A stretch of DNA of 64,000 nucleotides. Source: Molanna angustata (taxonomy: Eukaryota; Arthropoda; Insecta; Trichoptera; Molannidae). The position numbers and the translations under genes were made by a program. Location of the stretch: the NCBI GenBank assembly GCA_963576475.1, contig OY754972.1, positions 11,243,062 through 11,307,061 on the forward strand, in the 5' to 3' direction. The stretch's first letter is position 1, and every line of letters starts with the position of its first letter. The notes beneath the pieces were generated by a model, which worked only from the letters and a program-made list of their open reading frames with translations, did no database searches and had not been told where the DNA came from. This document shows positions 21,107 through 31,380 of this stretch, piece by piece.

Positions 21107-21270
21107 CGACCGCCTTGGCGCAGTTGGTAAGCCGTTCGGCTTCTGTGTGGGGTCCTGGGTTCGATCCCCAGCAGAGGAAAAATTTATTTAAATTCATTTA
21201 TCACGCAAATATTCTTCTCTGGGGTGGAAATACTGATTTTAAAAGACGTCGCCACTTGCGCTCGGTGCAA
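21106..21270 (+). mobile_element. SINE3 copy, tRNA-derived
   Basis: Head 'ccgccttggcgcagttggta' with B box 'gggttcgatccccagcag' (21110-21178), then 'tttatttaaattcatttatc', 'acgcaaatattcttctctgg' and the end 'cgccacttgcgctcggtgca'. Related copies are at 25138-25310, 39968-40150 and 55686-56335. The middle of the body ('ttggaagaagttgcc' in other copies) is deleted here. Confidence 0.85.
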
Positions 21271-21804
21271 GGAAAGTGTTTGATAAACAATTACATAACA
21301 TGTTACTTATAGCGTTATATAACTATATATAGATGGATAATTTACATAACGCCGTTATCGTGATAGCTCACCTCACGGGCGCTTTACATTGGATTAATAT
21401 AGGTAATGATGACTTTAAATCTAGGACAGTGAACTTAATAACTAATTAAATATTCAAATTCTAAATTAATGGTTTAATTCCATGATACATTTAGAATTTT
21501 TGAAGTCATCCATTTGTAGTTTGAAGTCAGTGAGGTGTGGTTGAGTTGTTTTCATGTGATTTTCTTATGTATAATTCCCAAAAAATATGTATAATTCCCA
21601 AAAAAATGAAAAGGACGTTACCAAATAAGGATTCAAACGGACGAAATTCGATAAGGAACATTACCAACGAAGGACCCAAAAAGGATTATCAAATATTATG
21701 AACATACACTAGTTTTCATATACAACTAAAGGTCGCTTCATACGTAACGTGTTTTAATCCGGACGGAACGGAACATTTTTTCGAAACATTTTTTCATATT
21801 CTCG

Positions 21805-22556
21805 AACAATAGCTATGTTCGTCCACATTTAGAGTACTGCTTTCAGATTTAGAACCCACACTACAATCAATATATTAATCGAATAAGAGTTATATAGTTC
21901 ATATGATGAAATTGAGAAACACTTAACCAAGATCGTATACAGGAGAGTAGTCGCGGATTAGATGTTTCTTTTCAAAATTATTAACTCAAAAGTTGACTAT
22001 CCAGATATATTAAATAAAATTCATTTCCATGCGCCGCGCGCCGTTGCGATATCTACCAACTTGAACTACTTTCCTCGAATCAACAGCAATTTAAATCGAA
22101 ACGAATTTATTAAAAGGGCATGTCAATTCTATAGTGTCAATCTCTCAAACAGAATCCCACATTCTGATGAATTCACCGCTAGAAATGACTGCTACAAGAG
22201 TTCTTTTATATAGATGCATAGCGGCGTAAACCTGTGTATTGTTAAAATTTTAATTTGTGTACTTATTTTGATTTTTGTTTTTATCTAACAGATTCTGCTT
22301 TTTTTTCACAGCAGTAACAAATTAGGTCCTTCTCCCTTCCATTTTCCTTTTCTTCCTTTCCCGTCACGGGCAAATGTGTGAAATATATGAATATGTAATA
22401 ATTTTATATTTATTTTTTGTTGTGATGTAGGTACTTCTATGATTATTTAATGTACATCAATTGTGGACAAAAGATATTGGTTTATAGGGTATTTTTTTCT
22501 ATTTATTTTATAAGACTGTATTTGTCTTTTAATCAAATAAATAAATATTAAATGTA
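21805..22556 (+). pseudogene. LINE ORF2 C-terminal fragment with 3' UTR
   Basis: Frames at 21810-22213 resemble the last part of the intact ORF2 at 11458-14355: an Arg-Pro-His-Leu-Glu-Tyr-Cys segment (compare 'RSLLEFGSVVWNPNYE'), then 'FLFKIINSKVDYPDILNKI' (compare 'CFLYKIINGLIDSAPLLS') and 'FIKRACQFYSVNL' (compare 'YINRACTRYNRNC'). A stop near 21845 and frame changes mark it as dead. A 3' UTR of about 340 bp ends in 'aatcaaataaataaatatta'. It is related to, but much diverged from, the full-length copy. Confidence 0.7.
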
Positions 22557-23135
22557 TACAAAAGAGCATACGTCACGGGTGCACAGACGGGGCGGCGACG
22601 TGACGAAGGGATTTTTTATGAAACGATGTTGCGTCCCGTCCAGTTCCGTCCGGGTTAAAACACGTTACTTATGTATACTGCGACCTTAAGCTTTAGCAAA
22701 ATACGTGCACGTTCCGTTTTACGGGAGCTTTTACACCTGCAGATTCTTATTGAAAGGAACTATTGGATATCTAGTTCTATACATATGTACCTACACGACA
22801 GAATGTATCTGTGAAAGCAATCTGCTAGTGCATCTGAGACCGTTCCACTATACACCATAACAACTACATTCAGACTATAGGGAGGAGAAGTAACGATTTA
22901 CTCAAACGAATTCTTCGGAAAATTGGAAACACGATAGAATCAAGATTTATACTCGATACAAACTTACAGTTCATGTCTGTAGTATATTTCGAGTCTATCT
23001 TATACATTGTGAATGTTAGTAAATTCGTATATGGAAAAATGTAACTCTATGCAGATTGAACACTCTATGGGTTGTCGCCAACATCAAACTCTCCAATACT
23101 AATGTTTTTAAATAAATAAGATCAAAATTTAATAA
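22557..23135. other. No feature supported
   Basis: A moderately GC-rich stretch (22560-22660) has 'cgtcccgtccagttccgtcc', echoing 'gtaacgtgttttaatccgga' at 21738 in the reverse sense ('ccgggttaaaacacgtta'). The two may be the inverted ends of one element around the LINE fragment. No gene. Confidence 0.35.
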
Positions 23136-24893
23136 CCCCTGACTGGGATTAAAACTAAGTGTTCTGAGTATAAAATTTCTGTAAGACCTATTGCATTCCT
23201 GACTGGGATTGAAAATAAGTGTTCTGAGTAAAAAAAATCTATAAGACCTATTGCATTCCTGACTGGTATTGAAAATAAGTGTTCAGAGTATAAAATTTCT
23301 GTAAGACCTATTTGCGTTCCTGACTGGGATTGAAAATATGTAAGTGATCTGAGAATAAAATTTCTGTAAGACCTATTGCATTCCTGACTGGGATTGAAAA
23401 TAAGTGTTCTGAGTATAAAATTTCTGTAAGACCTATTTGCGTTCCAGACTGGGATTGAAAATAAGTGTTCTGAGTATAAAATTTCTGTAAGACCTATTTG
23501 CGTTCCTGACTGGGATTGAAAATATGTAAGTGATCTGAGAATAAAATTTCTGTAAGACCTATTGCATTCCTGACTGGGATTGAAAATAAGTGTTCTGAGT
23601 ATAAAATTTCTGTAAGACCTATTTGCGTTCCAGACTGGGATTGAAAATAAGTGTTCTGAGTATAAAATTTCTGTAAGACCTATTTGCGTTCCAGACTGGG
23701 ATTGAAAATATGTAAGTGTTCTGAGTATAAAATTTCTGTAAGACCTATTGCATTCCTGACTGGGATTGAAAATAAGTGATCTGAGTATAAAATTTCTGTA
23801 AGACCTATTGCATTCCTGACTGGGATTGAAAATAAGTGTTCAGAGTATAAAATTTCTGTAAGACCTATTGCATTCCTGACTGGGATTGAAAATAAGTGTT
23901 CAGAGTATAAAATTTCTGTAAGACCTATTGCATTCCTGACTGGGATTGAAAATAAGTGTTCTGAGTATAAAATTTCTGTAAGACCTATTGCATTCCTGAC
24001 TGGGATTGAAAATAAGTGTTCTGAGTATAAAATTTCTGTAAGTCCTATTGCATTCCTGACTGGGATTGAAAATAAGTGTTCTGAGTATAAAATTTCTGTA
24101 AGACCTATTGCATTCCTGACTGGGATTGAAAATAAGTGTTCAGAGTATAAAATTTCTGTAAGATCTATTGCATTCCTGACTGGGATTGAAAATAAGTGTT
24201 CTGAGTATAAAATTTCTGTAAGACCTATTGCATTCCTGACTGGGATTGAAAATAAGTGTTCAGAGTATAAAATTTCTGTAAGACCTATTGCATTCCTGAC
24301 TGGGATTGAAAATAAGTGTTCTGAGTATAAAATTTCTGTAAGACCTATTGCATTCCTGACTGGGATTGAAAATAAGTGTTCTGAGTATAAAATTTCTGTA
24401 AGACCTATTGCATTCCTGACTGGGATTGAAAATAAGTGTTCTGAGTATACAATTTCTGTAAGACCTATTGCATTCCTGACTGGGATTGAAAATAAGTGTT
24501 CAGAGTATAAAATTTCTGTAAGATCTATTGCATTCCTGACTGGGATTGAAAATAAGTGTTCTGAGTATAAAATTTCTGTAAGACCTATTGCATTCCTGAC
24601 TGGGATTGAAAATAAGTGTTCAGAGTATAAAATTTCTGTAAGATCTATTGCATTCCTGACTGGGATTGAAAATAAGTGTTCAGAGTATAAAATTTCTGTA
24701 AGATCTATTGCATTCCTGACTGGGATTGAAAATAAGTGTTCTGAGTATAAAATTTCTGTAAGACCTATTGCATTCCTGACTGGGATTGAAAATAAGTGTT
24801 CAGAGTATAAAATTTCTGTAAGACCTATTGCATTCCTGACTGGGATTGAAAATAAATGTTCTGAGTATAAAATTTCTGTAGGCCTATTGCATT
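23136..24893. repeat. 60-bp satellite array, about 29 copies
   Basis: Monomer core 'cctgactgggattgaaaata' followed by 'agtgttctgagtataaaatt' and 'tctgtaagacctattgcatt'. From 23755 onward the period is exactly 60 bp with only point differences (TTCTGAG or TTCAGAG, GACC or GATC). From 23320 to 23755 units of 61 and 64-65 bp form a three-monomer higher-order repeat of 186 bp (starts at 23321, 23507 and 23693). There are no spacers, so this is a satellite and not a CRISPR array. Confidence 0.97.
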
Positions 24894-25137
24894 GTATAAC
24901 ATTGCAAGAATTTTAGGATCTGAACGAAATATTTGCAGCGAAAGCATTTTGTACACATGTGCACAATGACGGGCTTATTGACATACGGCATTATCTTATA
25001 ATACATATATTATGGTTGAAATACCAACCATATTCATTTGGTGAGGTAAATTGTGTTCACGACACATATGTACCATTTTTTGTGAATAAAATATATATTG
25101 AAACATATAAACAAAAACTAAAAAAACGGATACACTC

Positions 25138-25310
25138 CGACCGCCTTGAAGCAGTTGGTTAGCCGTTTGGCTTCTGTGAGAGCGTTCTAGGTACGATCCC
25201 CAGCAGCGGAAAAACTTATTTTAATTCATTACTCACGCAAGTTGGAAGTTAGAAGATATTACCATATGGCAATAAACTTGCCCCCTGCATAGTGTCTCTG
25301 TTTGTGATTA
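25138..25310 (+). mobile_element. SINE3 copy
   Basis: Head 'ccgaccgccttgaagcagtt', degenerate B box 'ggtacgatccccagcag', body 'acttattttaattcattact', 'cacgcaagttggaagttaga', tail 'atggcaataaacttgccccc'. The tail matches antisense LINE tails at 36420-36475 and 47560-47615. Confidence 0.85.
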
Positions 25311-25995
25311 TTATTGTTAATTTTATATCCTTAATGTGATAGACAGAAACGAATAACTTATGGATAGAAATTGCAAAATCATAACTCTCAACCATTCCAA
25401 AGAAAATATATGATAATAGGGTAAAAATTGAACGAGATTCTGATATTAATATTTAACGCGCATCACACTGTTAAAATTACATATTTGTCATATGAACCTA
25501 AGTATGTGCCTAACCGATGGGATGTCCTATGTAACATGTATGATGTTGGCGAGCTGAGTGGAAAACCGCTCATAAATGTATGAATTGAATTAAAAACCAC
25601 TCAGCCGCCATTATGATTCAATTGTGTCCATTTTATATGAATACAAACATACAAATACATGCACATACATGTACATATGGTGGTAACAACGTTTGTATAC
25701 CGGAAAAATAATATATATATTTCAGTCTTTTTACACATTCAGACTGGAGCACAACGTCATTATACAAATTCAACAAAACTCATATACATAAGTATACATC
25801 TCGAGATACTAAAGAAAAACATACATGGCAGATTTAAAAAAAAACAACGTTTAGCGACATAGGTTGGCGAATAAGATTTCGAAAGAATGTGCAAAGTAAA
25901 TATTACATACATCAGAAAGAATACAATGAATTGAGTTTGTTGATAGTGAATATATAGAAACAAGAGCTGACACCGCCAGAAGAAAAAGTCTCACT
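25311..25995. other. No feature supported
   Basis: AT-rich with short shadow frames on both strands (25659-25963). 'catacatgtacatatgg' and similar ATG/CAT-rich strings are low-complexity. Confidence 0.3.
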
Positions 25996-25999
25996 ATTC

Positions 26000-26190
26000 A
26001 CTTTCCTCACCACTCAGGTTCCGATCGAGTGGTGAGGATAGCAGCGGATGAGGAGATAACAAATAGCAGACCCCCTAGAAGACCACCCAAGCGATGGAGG
26101 GATAGCTGGACGTCCACCTCACAAGAGCAGACTCCGAAAATAACAGGACAGTCTTTACTAAAGCGGAAGAAGAAGAAGATAGTGAATGAA
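26000..26190 (+). pseudogene. RTE-like LINE 3' end
   Basis: The frame from 26029 gives 'VVRIAADEEITNSRPPRRPP' followed by Lys-Arg-Trp-Arg-Asp-Ser-Trp, which fits the 'GRPP-x-x-W-x-D' ending of RTE-type ORF2. The A/G-rich 'gcggaagaagaagaag' follows at 26164-26179. The copy at 33955-34150 is closely related. Confidence 0.65.
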
Positions 26191-26414
26191 GGCTGGACCA
26201 ATTGTTATCACTGTGGTTTGAGACTTACTTCATAGGAATAACAATATACATAAAAAACTCGTCAGCATATCTTTAAAATGAGGCGTCTTCATTGTATTAA
26301 CTCCTCCAATATGAAAACGATACACGACTCAAAACAATTTCTGGAGAATTAAAAGTTTTGACGCTTAAAATTAGCTTAGCACAGCTTTATAAACACACGC
26401 CAAAAATCAATGCG

Positions 26415-26620
26415 TAATTTTAAGAGGACGTACAACGCTAAATCTAAATCTACTGAAAATATCATATATTAAAACCGCAAAATGCACTATGAATTTCCGT
26501 GTTATTAAGGGTAACTATTATGTACTAATGAAGAGTTAAGAGAAATCAAAGTTTGTTATTCGTTAGCATTTTCGGAACAAACCTGACCTAAATCGTTTAG
26601 CGACAATTTATGTAACAAAA
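26415..26620 (+). mobile_element. Family B left part
   Basis: 'ttttaagaggacgtacaacg' followed by 'ctaaatctaaatctactgaa' and 'attaaaaccgcaaaatgcac' matches the left ends at 31381, 35338 and 38393, including the TTAA before GAGGAC. No right end was found nearby. Confidence 0.65.
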
Positions 26621-28075
26621 ATGAAATGCACAATTATTGTGAGTATAACCTCAGAACATGCCTCGTCTAGTGTGGTAATAAATTCCATAATAACATTTAT
26701 TTTTTTGTTATATTGAATTTATTCTACTCTATTATGGAAATCTGCATATAAATAAAGTAGACCTCGTAAGATTGTCGTTCTGGATTTGCGAATGTTTGTG
26801 CACGGCTATATTCATGTCAGTCTGCCTGCCCTTGAAATCTTCCTATGTAAAAATCGGCAAATTTACAGTAGAGCAAAAAACTTATAATATCATATTTTTA
26901 TAATATAACATTTGAAACAGTATAAAAACACAAAACCTCGCGAGCTGATATGTTTTTTTAGTATTTTCAAAATAAAGTATGTTTAAATGTTATATAATAA
27001 GAATTAAAGAATGCATTTTTGCTTTACTCGCCGAGTCGCCAAAATTGATTTATGTGAATATACCCTTACGGTGATTATAATGCCAACGTAAAGATGTGTT
27101 GGTTCCCGTCAAAGCCAGAGCTCAAAAGGCACGAAATAATGAAATCCTACATAGGGAGAGGGAACAATTTACATGGAACAATCGTTTCCTTTTGCATTGT
27201 GGGTATGATTTGCTTTACTTGCATTGTTTCACTGATTTAGCTGTCAAAATAGGTGATTCTTTACAAGTGGCCTACAACGCTAATTATATTGATTTTTTGT
27301 TTAAAGATAGACAATATTATACATATTACGGGAAAAATATTATTTTTTTGAGGAACGCTTAAATTTTTTAAAAAAATATACGAAAAAATTATATAAAGGA
27401 ACATAAATGGTGGGTTTTCGACATCTATCGGCAAATTTTCAAACTAATGGAAACATAATATAAAATCATTTTTGCAAAAAACAACTTTTTTCCTACGAAA
27501 TTTTGTAAAATAGGAATACAGTTTAAAAAAATATAAGATTACAAAATATTTAAATACCTTCTACTTTCGTGTCAGGTATTGAAATTTAATTATTACTTTA
27601 TTATGGAGTATTATTCAAATGACATCACAAAAGCGCCGCAATGCGTTCAAAAATATAAGTTTTCTTCCGGTGAGAATAATATCGAATAGAAATAATAAGA
27701 AGGTCATCAAAATGAAATATTATTATCAACAATTATTGATTATAAAATAATGTATGCTGTGCACGTCACAACTTTAAAAACACATTCGTTCTATATGGGC
27801 AACCCAAAGTTTGAATCAATTGGACTAACATAAATAAACAAAATACTTATTTAAAAACAATTGAATAAATTGATATTATTTATCTTAACTAAATGTCGAA
27901 GAATAATAAAATAACATTACTTACTGATTTTCAAAACATAAGTAGGTACCGGCCTACAAATCTATTTTTTAAAGTTTAAATTTAAACTAAAATATAATTA
28001 GGTATTATATGTCTATAACCAAAATGAGGTAAATAACTACATTTTGATCATGGAGAATAGAGTGCTGTTACTCAT
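26621..28075. other. No recognisable feature; one unexplained 88-codon frame
   Basis: A plus-strand frame at 27096-27362 begins with a more protein-like stretch ('KARAQKARNNEILHREREQF') than most chance frames here, but I cannot link it to a family and see no flanking exon signals. The rest is AT-rich spacer. Confidence 0.25.
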
Positions 28076-28079
28076 CTTA

Positions 28080-28390
28080 ATATGCCCATGAGACACAAAG
28101 CGAAGATGCAGGTCGATAAATTGCAGCATCCAGAGTAATAAATTTATCTTCCCACGGCACTCACGGTAAAGGGCAAGCGTTCATTCTTCCTCGCGGGTGC
28201 TCAGGTTGACGGGGCCAAGTCTTCAATGGACTTAGAGGCGGTGCGTGTGGTTGGGGCCATTTGTCCATGCGGAGTAGCCGCAAAAACAACACTGGTAATG
28301 GACTGGAAGCCCGCACCTTGTGGAGTCCACTAGGTGTTGAGGAAAAGTGTTGTCGATAAATACTGCACCGAATATATTTTTAAGTACCTA
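28080..28390 (+). other. GC-rich segment with an ATG-less open frame, origin unknown
   Basis: GC content rises sharply. One plus-strand frame is open for about 60 codons, roughly 28150-28332, and includes 'GKRSFFLAGAQVDGA' and 'VRVVGAICPCGVAAKTTLVM', ending at a TAG. There is no ATG at the start, so it would be an internal exon or a degraded transposon frame. I do not recognise it. Confidence 0.35.
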
Positions 28391-28396
28391 CCATAA

Positions 28397-28511
28397 AAGC
28401 TCCGCTTCATTTCGTTGCATGAACCGCCGAAGGCGGTCATTTACCGCGCAGCGGTAAAAAGTTGGCTGAAAGCCCTAGCTTAGAAGCTGAGCGAAGCGAT
28501 GCTTCTCAGCT
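28397..28511. other. Cluster of perfect GC-rich hairpins
   Basis: Four inverted repeats follow each other: aagc-tcc-gctt (28397-28407), accgcc-gaa-ggcggt (28423-28437), ttaccgc-gca-gcggtaa (28441-28457) and agctgag / ctcagct with a 13-nt loop that itself folds (28485-28511). Short loops and perfect arms of 4 to 7 bp suggest structural constraint or a transposon terminus. I know of no matching insect element. Confidence 0.75.
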
Positions 28512-28629
28512 AGTAAATGAATAAAATAAAAATAATAAAAATGAAAAAATTATCACGAACATTCAATTTGATTTTTATGCATTCTTAAATTAATTAATTT
28601 AATTATTTAATAACTTATTAATTTATAAT

Positions 28630-29038
28630 AACTTATCTTGGCGTGAACATATCTCACATGTCAGCAAATCCACTTACTTTGTTATACACTCACTTAACAA
28701 ACTCAAGAATTTCCTTCCACTTCACTGTAAAATTACCTTAGCTCAATCACTTCTCCTACCGTTGCTTGACTAATTTGACTATGCTGATGTTAGCTACTTG
28801 GATGCAAACGAGGAACATCTCAACAAACTTGAACGCCTTCAAAACGTTTGCATCCGTTTTATCTTTGGACTAAAAAAATTTGATCATATTTCTCATTACC
28901 GTAATCTTCATCATTGGACCAAGATACGACAACGACGTAATATACATATCTTGTCATTACTATACAATGCCCTTTTTAATCCAAATTTACCTCAGTATCT
29001 CAAAGATAAATTCACTTATCTTTATAAATAAATAAATA
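28630..29038 (+). pseudogene. LINE ORF2 C-terminal fragment (Jockey/CR1-like)
   Basis: Translation from 28636 gives Leu-Ser-Trp-Arg-Glu-His-Ile-Ser-His-Val, 'HSLNKLKNFLPLHCK', an in-frame stop near 28770, then from 28798 'NKLERLQNVCIRFIFGLKKF' and 'HWTKIRQRRNIHILSLLYNA'. This is the familiar 'L-x-x-LQ-x-x-x-x-R-x-I' region after the reverse transcriptase thumb. It ends in 'ataaataaataaataaattt' (29026-29042), a LINE-type tail. It is a different lineage from the full-length copy. Confidence 0.8.
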
Positions 29039-29224
29039 AATTTATTGTAAAGGACCACTTACGGCTAAGAATTTACTATACATCATAGTTCCATAAAATA
29101 AGGGCAAGCTATAACAAAACTGGTCAACCAATTACAAGTGGCCACATCCTGCATTAAAAGTTGGCGTACAAATTTATAAGAAAATGAAAATACCTAAAAA
29201 GAATCTATATAAAAACATAAAAGA

Positions 29225-29535
29225 CTCTTTTCCCTACTGCGACGTATTTTTTGGAAACACACTGTTTCGCCTATTTATTGCGATTATTATTTATATTAAC
29301 TATTATACTTATTGCGATGGACATCCACCATCAGAAGTGAGTTGCGGGAGGTAGCCTTGCGCGAAGGAGATGCACAGTAGCGAAAGACACTGCGTCTGAC
29401 GACGAGGAGGTCCGACCCTACATAATGGAAATAAATGGCCAGGGTAAATAAGAAGAAGACACTGTTTCGCTTATATGAGAAATATGATTTCATAATGCGA
29501 AGTTTGAGTTTAAATGCCCTCTTGAAGTTTACGTG
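29225..29535 (+). mobile_element. Family B right part, split by an RTE-like insertion
   Basis: 29225-29270 ('gacgtattttttggaaacac' and 'actgtttcgc') resumes at 29459 with the duplicated 'acactgtttcgc' and continues 'ttatatgagaaatatgattt' to 'aaatgccctcttgaag' (29532). That end matches the family B right ends at 32690 and 38885. The left end was not identified. Confidence 0.75.
29271..29458 (+). mobile_element. RTE-like LINE 3' fragment with a 12-bp target duplication
   Basis: It is bounded by perfect 12-bp direct repeats 'acactgtttcgc' at 29259-29270 and 29459-29470. The insert has a short coding relic (in one frame 'REVALREGDAQ') and ends in 'taaataagaagaag', the same A/G-rich tail as at 26164 and 34130. 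Target duplication, 5' truncation and tail together fit target-primed retrotransposition. Confidence 0.7.
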
Positions 29536-29814
29536 CCCCCACTTTCAACATATACTACATGAAACACAAACATTTTTAAGGCAGAGGAAGTTTCAAGGAT
29601 GGAATGATTATACTTCGTCATATGAAAGCGAAATTATTGCGACGCGGCATGTTGCAAAGAATGATGATACCTCAAATGTGTCATAAGTCTCATTCATTTA
29701 ATTTCTGACAAATTGTCTACACGTGGCCATAATCAAACATGAATTATCTGCTTACTCACCTAAGGTATATAATCAGTTTTGACAATTTATATTCATATCG
29801 ATATATCTCCAAAC

Positions 29815-29895
29815 AGACGTGGCAGAACGGCTAACGAATTGGATAATTAATCCAAGGGACGTGGATTCGAATCTCACCTCGACCAATTTCGTTTA
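29815..29895 (+). mobile_element. SINE1 head, plus-strand copy
   Basis: 'cgtggcagaacggctaacga', anticodon-arm-like 'ttggataattaatccaa' and B box 'gattcgaatctcacctcgac' (29867-29886) followed by 'caatttcgtt'. The tail is missing, so this is a fragment. Confidence 0.7.
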
Positions 29896-30645
29896 GGTTT
29901 AAGTTTAAAAAAATATATATACATGTGTGGCGTCACGGCGCCTGGCAACTTTTCAGCCATTACGAAGCGTATATTTCCGATGGTAACGGCGGGAGCAATA
30001 GGAAGCGTCGAACTTTCCAGAAACAGTGCGGAAAAGCGTTATAATAATTATTGGAAGATCAAAGGCACGCCAACCAGTGCCAATCTATTCTCTCTCTCTT
30101 GTTCATAACTAATGTTTATTATTTAGTGAAATTCTTTTCTGTTTCTAAAAAATTGTAAGAAAAATATAGTGTTATATATCGTGAATAATCTTTCATTTCT
30201 TTGTACTCTACAAAATATGAACCTGGCACCTTTTATTTTGAATATAATTTGAATATAATCTGATCATTTCAATATGTAAATAAATTAATAAATATCTTTT
30301 AAATTAGTTAACATAATATATGTATGTCTGTGTCATTATATTATGTAGATTCGATTTGGTTTTCACTGATTCGAATCTGCATATCGGGGATTAAAAGCTT
30401 GAGTAAACAAAACAATTAAACAATCATATGTCACACATGTAATTAGACTTCTCTGAAATAACAAATTAAACGTGATGACATTTCATAAATTTTGAGATCT
30501 TATCAATATTGTTTCGGATTTAACTTGTTATAAGAAAAATAAAAAAAAAATGTATAATTGACTCACATCATCGACAAACGCTTGTGTTTTACTTTGTGGT
30601 ATCATTTTGCAAAAAGTATAATTGACTATTTATTATTCCAATTGG
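29896..30645. other. No feature supported
   Basis: A 61-codon frame (29923-30108) follows the SINE1 head. It begins 'MCGVTAPGNFSAITKRIFPM', which is not recognised and may be chance. Confidence 0.3.
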
Positions 30646-30649
30646 AGAT

Positions 30650-30785
30650 GCAGAACAGCTCCTGCAGGTCCCTAGCTGGATAACGGCGGCTGAGGTTAAG
30701 AAGAGGTTGGAGGTGCTTATTGAAGGAGGCCAAGGCTCGATTTGGGCTGTAGAGCCATCAAAGAGAAAAGATTATATTTTATGTA
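30650..30785 (+). pseudogene. Possible RTE-like LINE 3' coding fragment
   Basis: One frame is open across 'ITAAEVKKRLEVLIEGGQGS' and Ile-Trp-Ala-Val-Glu-Pro. It reads like the Lys/Arg-rich end of RTE-type elements and abuts a SINE2 tail at 30786. The resemblance is from memory and weak. Confidence 0.3.
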
Positions 30786-30992
30786 GCTTCTCGGGCAACT
30801 AACATGTGCTATGTCAAATAATTATTTAACACGCACCCACTAACAAGTTGCCACATTCTGGAGACTTACGATATTAATCGTCTCACAGATCCAGACTGAA
30901 AACACAATTAAAACTGTGTCTCCAACGGGAATCGAACTCGGGACCCATGCATAAGCAATCAGATACCCAACCAACAGAGCCACGAAGGCCGA
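30786..30992 (-). mobile_element. SINE2 copy
   Basis: The minus-strand head lies at 30992-30920 ('gtcggccttcgtggctctgt', B box 'gggttcgattccc' with mismatches). The body is read leftwards through 'cagtctggatctgtgagacg', 'attaatatcgtaagtctcca' and 'acttgttagtgggtgcgtgt' to 'gttgcccgagaagctacata'. Confidence 0.85.
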
Positions 30993-31380
30993 CAATATGA
31001 AATAACTAAAGCGATGATGTAACGCTGTCTCAAACTGTGAAAATATTAGATTTGAAAAAAAATGTAGAAATGAAGATTTAAAATAAATTCGATCGCAAGG
31101 TAGAATCTCGGGACACGAAATATGTTTCTTAAATACTCTATAGACGAAATAGACACAAGTATACTGTTAAAAGAAAAAATATAAAACAAGTATGTTGTAT
31201 TTTGGACAATGTCGCGTGTTAGCAATAACAAGAAATCTGGCCAACATCTGTGTTAAATTTGATTGCAGACACGCAAGAGCATTTCACTAATTTTATCATT
31301 AAAGATTAACATGCGTGCTTGTTCAAATCAATCACGAATGAATGTAATATATGTACATCATATAGAGCTATAAACGCAAG

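Noticed and set aside
21115..21312. 65-codon frame starting in the SINE3 head
   Set aside because: Translation of the tRNA-like head and tail.
23136..24893. CRISPR-like regular repeats
   Set aside because: Units are directly adjacent with no variable spacers, and the context is eukaryotic; it is a satellite.
24959..25162. 67-codon plus-strand frame
   Set aside because: Runs into the SINE3 head and has no motif.
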